A stretch of 64,000 nt of DNA, taken from Ktedonobacter robiniae. GTDB lineage: Bacteria > Chloroflexota > Ktedonobacteria > Ktedonobacterales > Ktedonobacteraceae. A program made the position numbers and the translations under genes. A model generated the notes under the pieces. The model had not been told where the DNA came from and did not search any database. It saw nothing but the letters and a program-made list of their open reading frames with translations. The stretch lies in contig NZ_BNJG01000004.1 in NCBI RefSeq assembly GCF_016587375.1, forward strand, positions 62,001-126,000, read 5' to 3'. Below, one piece after another: positions 18,241-26,726 of this stretch. Numbering within the stretch: position 1 is the first letter of the stretch; each line of letters begins with the position of its first letter.

Positions 18241-18295
18241 TTTTTCCAGGGATATCAGAAACAAGAGCAAGATTCGAGAAGTGGTTGGAGCGGAC

Positions 18296-19063
18296 TTACG
18301 ATACCGGTTTGACCCCTGCACCAGAAACCAGAAACGCCTTTCCTGCTCTCTCTTGCGGATCGCTTGCACACTCGACAACCGCACGGGCGACGTCCTCTGT
18401 TGTCGGCGCCGCTCTCATGTTTTCGATAAAGTCGGCCGGTGAAATGCCCAGAGAGAAAGCGTAGGCTTCGACCCCCACTCTTCCCAGCTCGGTCGTAGGC
18501 ATCATCCCTGCGGGCACCAGCGCCAGGAACCACAAACCAGGATGCAAGCGATCGGCTTCCTTCTGAGCATACTTCGCCAGAAACATCTGCATGCGCTTGG
18601 CTCCTGCATAGCCGCCTGAAAGCGGCGAATCCCCCATGGCCGCGCCGCTGGAAATGAGGATCACGGTCATCCCCGCAGGCAGTGGTGAGGTCAAGGCGGC
18701 CTGAGAGAAGAGCAAGGACAGCTTCACATCGCTATTCCAGTTGCGGGAAAAGTGCTCCCATGTTTGCTCCACCAGGGGTGCCATATGAGGGATAGCACCC
18801 GCGCAAATGATGAGGACATCTGGCGCAAGCGTCTCAAACACCTTTGCAGGAGCACCCTCCTCCGTCGCGTCCAGCGCGAGGACCTGTACACCCGGAAATG
18901 CCGCGGCAAGTTGCTTGAGCGGCTCGGCTTTTCGCGCAACGGCAAGCACCTGCGCGCCCTCAGCATACACCGCAGCCACAATGCTGCGCCCCAGCCCCCT
19001 GCTGCCTCCGATGACGACCACATTCTTGTCCCGTAAACGCCGTGTCTGACTTGATTCATTCAT
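18296..19063 (-). CDS. Short-chain dehydrogenase/reductase (SDR)
   Basis: A 255-residue SDR with cofactor motif GGSRGLG near residue 20, CAGAIPH in place of the usual NNAG, serine in LISSGAAMG and Tyr/Lys in GGYAGAKR. The ending MRAAPTTEDVARAVVECASD with FLVSGAG is typical of the group. Substrate unknown. ATG at 19063 follows AAAAGGAG. It is not close to the other SDR (16235-16960) in sequence. Adjacent genes on the same strand are far enough to be separate transcripts. Confidence 0.87.
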   Translation of the reverse strand: MNESSQTRRLRDKNVVVIGGSRGLGRSIVAAVYAEGAQVLAVARKAEPLKQLAAAFPGVQVLALDATEEGAPAKVFETLAPDVLIICAGAIPHMAPLVEQTWEHFSRNWNSDVKLSLLFSQAALTSPLPAGMTVILISSGAAMGDSPLSGGYAGAKRMQMFLAKYAQKEADRLHPGLWFLALVPAGMMPTTELGRVGVEAYAFSLGISPADFIENMRAAPTTEDVARAVVECASDPQERAGKAFLVSGAGVKPVS

Positions 19064-19180
19064 AGCAAACTCCTTTTGAACCTCCTGGTATCCTTTCGTA
19101 AAAAAACATGTATGGGCTTATTATCTCTTTCTCTCCTGGAGCCTCGCTCCTCTCGCTTGAGACGAGCGTCAGACCGAGCC

Positions 19181-19201
19181 GGGTGCTCTGACAGAGCACC
19201 C
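19181..19201. terminator. Hairpin downstream of the NmrA-like gene
   Basis: A perfect 9-bp stem, GGGTGCTCT with AGAGCACCC, around a GAC loop in the gap between the NmrA-like gene and the SDR gene. There is no T-run on the minus strand, so termination is only suggested. Confidence 0.35.
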
Positions 19202-19340
19202 CATGCAACGCAGTCTGAACGAGCCTCGATCCAGAAAGCAAGGTCGTTCCAGCAGCCTGATGCTCGATCAAGCGTCTATGGCCCCGACTTCACGGCTCAA
19301 CCACGTCAAATTCCGAAAAGCCCTCTTTTTGAGCCATTCC

Positions 19341-20228
19341 CTACGCTCCTTCGAAGCGGTCCGATTCCCTGCGAAAATCGGTGGCATGGCGACGCGCAAA
19401 CTCGGCGAAGGTGGTGGGACGAATGCCCAACGCGATGTGCGTCTCAGGATGCACCACTTCTTCACCATTGCCCTCCCGACGCAATCTTGACTGCACATCG
19501 AGCGCGTCTACGACATAGGCGGGAATGCCTGCCGCGAGCTGTGCTCGCTTCCTTTCTTCCGGAGAGACGTTGACATACCGTATAGTCTTGCCAATGGCAA
19601 GGGAGATCTGTTCGGCAATCTCTGTCATGCTCAGTGCTTCTGGACCCGACATCATATAGGTCTTGCTCTCATGCCCTGGTGTGGTCAGCAGCGCAAAAGC
19701 GGCTTTCGCGATGTCCTCCAGATCCACGGGGGTGAGCTTTGCATCCTCGAAAGGAAGGAAAAACGCACGTTCGGTGACGATGGTGGGCACTTCCCGCAAA
19801 TACTCCGTCATGAATTGGCTGGGACGCAAGTAGGTCCAGGCAAGCTCGGAGCGTTCGAGATAGCGCCCGATTTCTGCGTGCATCCGCGAAAAGAGAAAGG
19901 GCGAATCCAATGACGTCGTCACGCCGGAAAGCTTGACCATATGGCGAACGCCCGCCTTTTTGGCGGCATCGATGAACGTACATTGAGTCTCCACCATCTG
20001 CTGGTTGGGAGAGGAGATCAGCAAAACGCGGTCTACCCCAGAGAGCGCGTTTGCGAGCGTCTCAGGGCGCAGCATGTCACCTTCCACAAGTTCTACCGTG
20101 GGGAATGCCTCTAATGCCTGTGCCTTCGTACGACTTCTGACGAGCGCCCTGACAGGGGCGTGCACTCGTGCGAACTCACGAATGACAGCAGAACCGGCCA
20201 GGCCATTTGCACCTGTAACAAGAATCAT
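19341..20228 (-). CDS. NmrA-like NAD(P)-binding oxidoreductase
   Basis: A 295-residue atypical SDR of the NmrA/QOR2-like group. It opens with MILVTGANGLAGSAVIREF, the dinucleotide motif, then VELVEGDMLRPETL and VDRVLLISSPN. The catalytic YxxxK is absent in its usual place, as in NmrA-type sensors; other members reduce quinones. The ATG follows GAGGAGG. An AraC regulator is divergently transcribed 290 bases away and may control it. Confidence 0.87.
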   Translation of the reverse strand: MILVTGANGLAGSAVIREFARVHAPVRALVRSRTKAQALEAFPTVELVEGDMLRPETLANALSGVDRVLLISSPNQQMVETQCTFIDAAKKAGVRHMVKLSGVTTSLDSPFLFSRMHAEIGRYLERSELAWTYLRPSQFMTEYLREVPTIVTERAFFLPFEDAKLTPVDLEDIAKAAFALLTTPGHESKTYMMSGPEALSMTEIAEQISLAIGKTIRYVNVSPEERKRAQLAAGIPAYVVDALDVQSRLRREGNGEEVVHPETHIALGIRPTTFAEFARRHATDFRRESDRFEGA

Positions 20229-20518
20229 GATATCCTCCTCGCCAGCAGGGTTCGCATGGTCTAGGAAGAGAGAAGTGCCTCTGTGATTCGCCCTCTCATG
20301 TGAACCATGCTCCCCTGCTTCGCTCTACTCTTGAAGAAGTAACTAGGTCACTGTTTCCTCTACGCTGAGCCGCGGTCTCATGATCAGATCCCAAAGGTAG
20401 CGACTATTGCGAGGTCAAGTGATCTTCTCGATAGGCAGAGTATACCCTTGAACGCTGAGGCAATCTATGCTAAATTGTCTTGAATAATTGTCTGATCGTC
20501 TCAAAAGAGGAGAATGGC

Positions 20519-21433
20519 ATGGATGTGCTCACCGATGTACTGGGTGTACTCGAATTGAAAGGGTGGATCTCTGCGCGCAGGGAGCTTACGCCTCCCTGGC
20601 GCTATGACTTTGCGGCCAGTCAAGATATGATCTTTCACTTGCTCGGCTCTGGGAGTGGCTATCTCTCTTTCAAAGGGGACCCTACGCCTCTGCGAGTCGA
20701 AGAGGGAGCTGTCCTGCTCTTCCCTTTCGGGCACGCGCACTCGATCTGTGACGAACTGACTTCACCTCTGACGCAAGTCCTGCATGTGAACTATGACGAG
20801 CAACGCGAGTATCAGGGCTTTGTAGGTGCGTCCGATGAGTCAAAGATGAGTGTCCTCTGTGGCGCGTTCCATGTGGAGCATCCCGGCACTTTTCCCTTGC
20901 TCCACAGCTTGCCACAAGTGATTCATATTCCCGCAGAACAGGGCCGCACGGTGCAGGGCTTCACCGAGATTGTGCAGTTGATCGCACGTGAAGCGACCAC
21001 GCCTCGACTGGGCGCGCAGGTGATGCTTAGGCGATTAACCGAACTGCTCTTTATTCACATAATCCGGGTCTGGGTTGAGCAACAAGCGGCATCGACGCCC
21101 GGATGGGTAGCGGCGCTCCGCGATCCGTCTATCAACACAGCACTTGGCCTGATTCATCAATCGCCCGAACAGAGGTGGACGGTCGAGGAACTGGCAGAGG
21201 CAGTGGCCCTCTCCCGCTCAGTCTTCTCCGCTCGCTTTACCCGTCTTGTGGGTGAGCCCCCTATCACGTATCTCACTCGTTGGCGCATGAGCAGAGCAAC
21301 CCGCTTGCTCAAGGACAACGTCGAGATAGAAAAGATCGCAGAGCTTCTCGGCTATGAATCGGCAGTAGCCTTTCACAAAGCCTTCAAGCGAGAAGTCGGC
21401 AAGACCCCAGCCAGGTATCGAAAGCTCGGGTAA
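20519..21433 (+). CDS. AraC family transcriptional regulator with N-terminal cupin
   Basis: A 304-residue regulator. Residues 10-190 are a cupin-type ligand domain (DPTPLRVEEGAVLLFPFGHAH near 60-80). The C-terminal ~100 residues contain two AraC helix-turn-helix units, with VEELAEAVALSRSVFSARFTRLVGEPP and IEKIAELLGYESAVAFHKAFKREVG recognisable in part (LGYESAVAFHKAFKREVG). It resembles regulators of neighbouring oxidoreductases and is divergent from the NmrA-like gene. ATG at 20519 follows GAGGAG; a TTG start at 20480 is possible. Confidence 0.9.
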   Translation: MDVLTDVLGVLELKGWISARRELTPPWRYDFAASQDMIFHLLGSGSGYLSFKGDPTPLRVEEGAVLLFPFGHAHSICDELTSPLTQVLHVNYDEQREYQGFVGASDESKMSVLCGAFHVEHPGTFPLLHSLPQVIHIPAEQGRTVQGFTEIVQLIAREATTPRLGAQVMLRRLTELLFIHIIRVWVEQQAASTPGWVAALRDPSINTALGLIHQSPEQRWTVEELAEAVALSRSVFSARFTRLVGEPPITYLTRWRMSRATRLLKDNVEIEKIAELLGYESAVAFHKAFKREVGKTPARYRKLG

Positions 21434-21746
21434 CCAGTCGCAACGCCCGCCTCGATCCCACTCCCGCGCGAAGCTTTCGCTTGATCGACTCCAGATGCGC
21501 AAGCGGGTCATCATGCGCAGGTGTTTGCGTTCATTGAGGATGTATGGGAGCGTACTCTTTGTGACACAATCCTCTGGATGGATGCGGGTCATGGACGTCT
21601 TGGAGGGCGTTCATCTCGCCGCTCTTCTCCGTCCTTCATGATTTATGTGTAAGTGTCAGTGCTTTAGCGCAGTATTTTCCTCGTTTTCATACATTTTTGA
21701 TAACTGTCGAATTCTCCCCTTGATTTTGGGCGATACCGCTATTCTA
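21434..21746. other. Gap without a supported gene
   Basis: About 310 bases between the convergent ends of the AraC gene and the FGGY kinase. I see only short palindromes and an AT-rich stretch near 21650-21740. There is no supported gene and no strong terminator. Confidence 0.5.
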
Positions 21747-23267
21747 TCATCCCTGCTGAAATAGAGGTGCAAGCGCGGCGTAGGTTGCGCGGTAGCGCGC
21801 ATAGCCCTCGTCATAGATGGCGCGCACGCCGGGATTGGGTTCAACGACCTGTCCAGGATGAACCATGGCCTGGCTGGCGGAACGCAGATCGGTGAACGCG
21901 CCCGCGCCAACCGCCGCGCAGATGGCACTGCCGAGGGCGACGGCATCAGGAACCGTAGTCAGGGTAATCGGTAGGCCAGCGACATCAGCCAGGACTTGCA
22001 ACCAGAGCGAACTACGCGTGCCTCCGCCGCAGGCCACAATCTGCCGGGTTGCTACTCCCAATTCGTTCAGTTTATCGAGAATATGGCGATTGCCGTAGGC
22101 GGTGCCCTCGTAGACTGCGCGCAAAAGATGGCCGGGGCCATGAGCGGGCGTCAGGCCCCAGATAGTTCCCCTGGCACGCGGATCTTTAATCGGCGTGCGG
22201 CTGCCCTGCCAGAAGTCCAGCAGAACCAACCCTTCCGCGCCGGGCGAGATCGCCGATGCGGCGGCATCGGCGGCAGCATAGCGCTCCTCGCCGACTGGTA
22301 GAGCGCCGCCCAGAGTGTCAAGCAGCCAGCGCACGGTACCCCCGGTGCTTGCCTGGCCCGCCTCCAGCGTCCATTCTCCAGTCATTACCGCATCCTGAAA
22401 TGGTCCCCACAGGCCGTGGTCGAAGACTGGCCGAGCAGATTGCGCGAGTTGGCAGGTTGAAGTACCAGTGATCAGCGCCAGCTTACCCGGCGCTAGCACA
22501 TTCAAACCAAGCATACCGGCATGCGCATCAATTCCGCTCATAGCCACAGCAATACCTGCGGGCAAACCCAGTTCACCGGCAGCCTGCCGCGTCAGCTCGC
22601 CGGCCTTCGCGCCCATAGCAAGTGGTTGACCGGGAACTTTTTCAGGCAAATCCTCCAAACCAACCTCTACTAGCAGGCGCTCTGGCCAGCCGGTGGGAGA
22701 GTCCGCGTCGGCGGCGGTGCGATAGTGCCACTTGGCGGCGGCGCTATTCAGCGGAATCGCCAGGACGCCGGTCAAGCGATGGGTCAACCAACTCATTTGT
22801 TCGACCAGGTAAGCAGCCTGCTCCCAGGATTTGAACTGCTGTTGTTTGAGCCAGAGAGCCTTGGGAACCGGCCACTCGGCAGGCACATCGCCGCCGCAAT
22901 AGCGCAGCACTGGATCGCCGGTCATACTCAGCATCTGAGCCTGGGCTGTGGCACGCAAATCCATCCAGATCAGGCTCGCGCTCAGTGGTTCGCCGTTCTG
23001 ATCGGTGAAGAGAATATTGCATGGAGCATCGACCGCCAGACCGATGACCTGCTCTGGCCTGGCCTGGCTAATTTCCAGGCAGCCACGCACCACCTGAACC
23101 AGCGCCCTCCACCAGTCGGACGGCTGCTGTTCCGCCCAGCCCGGCTGTGGATACCTCGTGGGATAGCTCTGATCGCAAAAGCCGCGCGGCTGACCTCGCA
23201 GATTAAAGAGGCCAGCGCGCATGCCAGCCGTCCCGGCGTCAATACCGATCACCAAGTCCTCGCTCAT
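21747..23267 (-). CDS. FGGY-family sugar kinase
   Basis: A 506-residue carbohydrate kinase of the FGGY fold. The N-terminal phosphate loop is GIDAGTAGMRAGLF, the first domain carries IWMDLRA, and the catalytic base lies in MSGIDAHAGML. The C-terminal ATPase signature is IVACGGGTRSSLWLQVLADV. The DAGT start and IDAHAG motif fit pentulose kinases such as ribulokinase or D-ribulose kinase, but xylulokinase-like activity cannot be excluded. No sugar transporter or isomerase is adjacent. The gene is visibly more GC-rich (near 60%) than its neighbours, suggesting a different origin. ATG at 23267 follows AAAGGAA. Confidence 0.87.
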   Translation of the reverse strand: MSEDLVIGIDAGTAGMRAGLFNLRGQPRGFCDQSYPTRYPQPGWAEQQPSDWWRALVQVVRGCLEISQARPEQVIGLAVDAPCNILFTDQNGEPLSASLIWMDLRATAQAQMLSMTGDPVLRYCGGDVPAEWPVPKALWLKQQQFKSWEQAAYLVEQMSWLTHRLTGVLAIPLNSAAAKWHYRTAADADSPTGWPERLLVEVGLEDLPEKVPGQPLAMGAKAGELTRQAAGELGLPAGIAVAMSGIDAHAGMLGLNVLAPGKLALITGTSTCQLAQSARPVFDHGLWGPFQDAVMTGEWTLEAGQASTGGTVRWLLDTLGGALPVGEERYAAADAAASAISPGAEGLVLLDFWQGSRTPIKDPRARGTIWGLTPAHGPGHLLRAVYEGTAYGNRHILDKLNELGVATRQIVACGGGTRSSLWLQVLADVAGLPITLTTVPDAVALGSAICAAVGAGAFTDLRSASQAMVHPGQVVEPNPGVRAIYDEGYARYRATYAALAPLFQQG

Positions 23268-23455
23268 CTAGCAGTTCCTTTCATTCTATTACGCCTTTTC
23301 TCCTTGCACATAGTACATCGTCATAACGGCACACACGCCTCCTGCTGGCGGCAACATATGCTCTTTGCCGCTCCAGAACAGAGCACGCTCACAATCCTGC
23401 ACCGGTGGTAGGACAGGAAATGATTCCTTGACGTACCTTCAGGCCGAATGAATTC

Positions 23456-24766
23456 CTACCATACCACGTATTCATGAGGGAAAACACGCATTCGGCGTAC
23501 TGGAGACAGAAAGAGTGGCACTAGAGCCAGGAGAAAGCCGATGCTCGCCACCCATAGACTTGCCCGTGCACCAATCCATGTACCAAGAAAGCCTGCAGCA
23601 AGTGGTCCAAGTGTTCCCCCACCATAGCTAATTAGGCGCAGTGTCGCATTCATACGAGCCATCAGAGCAGGCGGGGTCACAGCCTGCCGCAAGCTGGTAC
23701 TCTGTACCGCGTATATCCCCAACGCGGTGCGAACCAGAAAGAACACCATGGTAAAGATGGTAGCAAGTACTTTTTGCGAACCTGTAAGAGCGGGAAGGAG
23801 GAGAAAGGGCACGCTCCCCAATGTGAACGTCGCGCATATCATCGGCCCTAGAGGGAAACGCCTGGCCAGCGTGTTGGCAATAGTGGATCCAAGTATGCCG
23901 CCAACCGCTCCTACCGCGTAGATGATCCCAAGGACACCAGGGGTAAAACCTATTTGATGGATCGCGTAGAGCAAAAACGCGATATCGACGATAGCATAGC
24001 AAAAGTTCCAGACACCCGCCTGAAATGCCAGAATACGAATGTACGTATTGCTCCACACAAATCGAAAGCCCTCTCTCATATCCATGAGAAGGGATGTCTC
24101 CTGCTTCTCCTCAGGCAGAGGCTCCTGATGGCGAATACTGAGAAGCAGAATGACCGAAACGATATAGGACAGGCTGTCGAGCAGGAGAGCGAGAGGCGCA
24201 GTCAAAAGCTGGACCAGTCCCCCTGCCAAGCCAGGGCCCGCAACCTCCGCCGCCGAGGCGCTGGTTGTAACCCGACTATTCGCCTCCAGTAAATGCTCTT
24301 TCGAGACCAGCGCAGGGACAAACGAGAGCCAGCACAGATCATACAACACGGTAAAGATCCCGACAATGAACGAGATGAGATACAGCGGCACAAGGCTTAA
24401 GAGGTGGAGAAACGCGAGTAGCGGGACGAACGCAATCAATACTCCCCGCGTCGCGTTCGCAACGATCATCAATGGACGCTTCTGGTGGCGGTCCACCCAC
24501 ACACCAAAGAGAAGCGGAAACAGAAGATACGGAGCAGTCTCTAAAAACCGCAGCCATCCAAGCTGTTCCGCATTTGCGTTGAGCACCAGGACTGCCGCCA
24601 GCGGAAGAGCCAGTAACGTGATCTGGGAACCAAAGAGCGAGATGCTCTCGCCCGTCCAAAACTTTATGAAGCCGGTATTCTGCCACAATGTTTTGCGGGG
24701 CGCGATTGCTTGAACGTCAGAGAGAATCGTCTCCTGAGCTGATGTGTCATTTTGCGGCACACACAT
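23456..24766 (-). CDS. MFS transporter, macrolide/enterobactin-exporter type
   Basis: A 436-residue membrane protein with about twelve hydrophobic segments, of the MFS_3 group. The loop-2 motif GVWVDRHQKRPLMI and the early WTGESISLFGSQITLLALPLAAV (quoted in part: SLFGSQITLLALPLAAV) are typical. Members export macrolides, siderophores or other drugs using the proton gradient. The start at ATG 24766 follows AAAGGATG; a longer frame reaches 25069 but its N-terminus runs antisense into the divergent WYL gene and is not credible. The WYL regulator across a 199-base gap is its probable controller. Confidence 0.87.
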   Translation of the reverse strand: MCVPQNDTSAQETILSDVQAIAPRKTLWQNTGFIKFWTGESISLFGSQITLLALPLAAVLVLNANAEQLGWLRFLETAPYLLFPLLFGVWVDRHQKRPLMIVANATRGVLIAFVPLLAFLHLLSLVPLYLISFIVGIFTVLYDLCWLSFVPALVSKEHLLEANSRVTTSASAAEVAGPGLAGGLVQLLTAPLALLLDSLSYIVSVILLLSIRHQEPLPEEKQETSLLMDMREGFRFVWSNTYIRILAFQAGVWNFCYAIVDIAFLLYAIHQIGFTPGVLGIIYAVGAVGGILGSTIANTLARRFPLGPMICATFTLGSVPFLLLPALTGSQKVLATIFTMVFFLVRTALGIYAVQSTSLRQAVTPPALMARMNATLRLISYGGGTLGPLAAGFLGTWIGARASLWVASIGFLLALVPLFLSPVRRMRVFPHEYVVW

Positions 24767-24877
24767 AGCAAACATCCTTTGTATCAAGACAGAACCAGGC
24801 CAGTTCGCTGGTCTAGTAAGATCATACAAGGCAATATTTGCCATCTGCTTGTCATATTTCTTCTCAACGAAAGAAGG

Positions 24878-24906
24878 TTGACGTATCCCAATTCTACCTG
24901 TAGCAT
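24878..24906 (+). promoter_or_regulatory. Promoter of the WYL regulator
   Basis: TTGACG (24878-24883), a 17-base spacer and TAGCAT (24901-24906) lie 60 bases before the WYL start, in the gap shared with the divergent MFS gene. Confidence 0.45.
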
Positions 24907-24965
24907 AGAGGTGAGAATGGGAAGATTCTCTGTCATAATTGCTTGCGAAAAGGACATCGGAACAT

Positions 24966-26003
24966 ATGCAGCGTTTCGACCGCATCTTAGGGATGTTGCT
25001 ATTCTTGCGAAGCGGCCAGATCGTCTCGGCTTCGGAACTGGCAAGACATTTTACGATTTCAACCCGCACGGTTTACCGCGACCTGGAAACCCTGAGTCTG
25101 CTTGGAGTACCACTGTACGCCGAGCGAGGGCGTGAGGGTGGATTTCAACTGCTAGAGGGGTACTTCCTGCCACCGCTGATGTTTACTCAAAACGAGGCCG
25201 TTGCCGTCTTGCTGGGTCTGGCATTGCAAAAAAATCTGCGGGTCACTCCTTTCCCCACTGAAGCGCTCATGGCAGAAAAGAAATTGCTTGCGGCACTCCC
25301 TGAGCGCTTGCGCGCGGTGCTGGCAAAGACAGAAAACGTCATTGGCGTTGAGCAGTTACCAGAGGATATCTTTCATCCCGAAACTGGCTTTACGACCAAG
25401 AAGGAGCCAGAGGGTAACGCTGGTTTGAATGAAAGCGATATCATCAGCATATTCTTTCAAGCCATCCTCGAGGGAAAACAAGTCGCGTTCCAGTATCCCT
25501 CTCGCCGTAAGCAGCAGGGATATGAGATACAGGTAACCCCATATGGCCTCTTCTGGGATCGCAACCACTGGTACCTCGTTGGAAGGCCGTCCAATCGCTC
25601 AGGAGCCTGGACATGGCGTTCCGACCGGATCATCGATATCCGACCGCTGAAGCACGGAGGCACGACACTCGACGAGTTTGATATACGGGAGATGTTGGGA
25701 AGAAGTTGGCTGAAAGACGCGATCACGCAATGGAGCCAGCAAGCACCTGTGAAAATCCTGCTTTCCCCAAGGCAAGCCGAGCGGCTACAACAGGATTGGT
25801 ATTATCGCCATGCCCGTTTTGAGCAGCTTGAAAATGGACAGATCATGATGACCTTTGGAGAGTCTGACGCTACCATTGTGCTGGAACTCCTCCGCTGGTT
25901 AGGGCCAGAGGCGGAGCTCATCGAGCCACGAGTGTGGCGCGCGAAAGTACGCGAAGACTTGCAGCAGATGCTCACGAAGTATGACTCCGATCATCAGAGT
26001 TGA
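24966..26003 (+). CDS. WYL-domain transcriptional regulator (YafY type)
   Basis: A 345-residue regulator. The N-terminal HTH_11 winged helix reads RFDRILGMLLFLRSGQIVSA, SELARHFTISTRTVYRDLET. The WYL domain follows at about 160-240, with ITPYGLFWDRNHWYLVGR-type pattern (here VTPYGLFWDRNHWYLVGRPS), and a C-terminal extension ends it. WYL domains bind small ligands or nucleic acid. The divergent MFS exporter is the likely target. ATG at 24966 is preceded by AAAGGA. Confidence 0.9.
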   Translation: MQRFDRILGMLLFLRSGQIVSASELARHFTISTRTVYRDLETLSLLGVPLYAERGREGGFQLLEGYFLPPLMFTQNEAVAVLLGLALQKNLRVTPFPTEALMAEKKLLAALPERLRAVLAKTENVIGVEQLPEDIFHPETGFTTKKEPEGNAGLNESDIISIFFQAILEGKQVAFQYPSRRKQQGYEIQVTPYGLFWDRNHWYLVGRPSNRSGAWTWRSDRIIDIRPLKHGGTTLDEFDIREMLGRSWLKDAITQWSQQAPVKILLSPRQAERLQQDWYYRHARFEQLENGQIMMTFGESDATIVLELLRWLGPEAELIEPRVWRAKVREDLQQMLTKYDSDHQS

Positions 26004-26517
26004 CCTCAGCAAGAAGCAAAGCGTAAGTTTTCACCACGATGATGGTGAACGCCACAAAGCACCACCGACAAGAAGGCGGCGACTCCCATCCCATCCTGAA
26101 CCTTCTGTTGCACCAGAACACAGGCCAAGGGAGAATCGCGTCTCAAAACGCAAGAGGGCTGGAACATCCTCTGTCTCAAACCCGACTGTGACACACGGCG
26201 TCAATGAGAGTGCAAGTGTCTGCTCGTGCGGTATACCTGCAAGCAAAGGGGTGATCCTCACCTTATCCGATGGACTCGCCTGGGCTGATCACTCCCTTGC
26301 TTTACCCTCTATCTCCCCGCGCCAACTGGATGCCGTAACCTGGTCGGGGTCGCAGTTTGTCGCTGTGGGGTTCAAAGGCACGCTTATCACCTCGCCCGAT
26401 GGGAAGACCTGGACAGCCCGAATCATTGGTACCGTGTCTGCCCTGATCAATGTGGTCTGGTCGGGATCACGCTTTGTAGCTGTAGGAGACAACGGCACGA
26501 TTCTCGCGTCGCCTTAG
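25981..26517 (+). CDS. Fragment with BNR/propeller-like repeats
   Basis: From about 26240 the frame encodes two repeat units, AVTWSGSQFVAVGFKGTLIT and VVWSGSRFVAVGDNGTILAS, typical of BNR or sialidase-like beta-propellers, and then stops. Two blades cannot form a propeller, so this is probably the end of a lost larger gene. The N-terminal 80 residues overlap the WYL stop and are basic and low-complexity, likely not native. Confidence 0.4.
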   Translation: MTPIIRVDLSKKQSVSFHHDDGERHKAPPTRRRRLPSHPEPSVAPEHRPRENRVSKRKRAGTSSVSNPTVTHGVNESASVCSCGIPASKGVILTLSDGLAWADHSLALPSISPRQLDAVTWSGSQFVAVGFKGTLITSPDGKTWTARIIGTVSALINVVWSGSRFVAVGDNGTILASP

Positions 26518-26726
26518 GCTGCACGGGCTGCTGAAGTACGCCCCTCCATAGGGGAATGGTCGATAAGCGTGTATGTATGATAACATTGTCAGCGATTGGT
26601 TTGAATTTTCAACTATAAGAAACTCCAGTTCAATGGAAACAGTCTGTGCTCGAGCTCGCTTTGTAAAACGTGGGTAAAAGACAGGCCTTTAGCCATAGGC
26701 TATCTCACCAAAGAGAGAGAAAAGCG

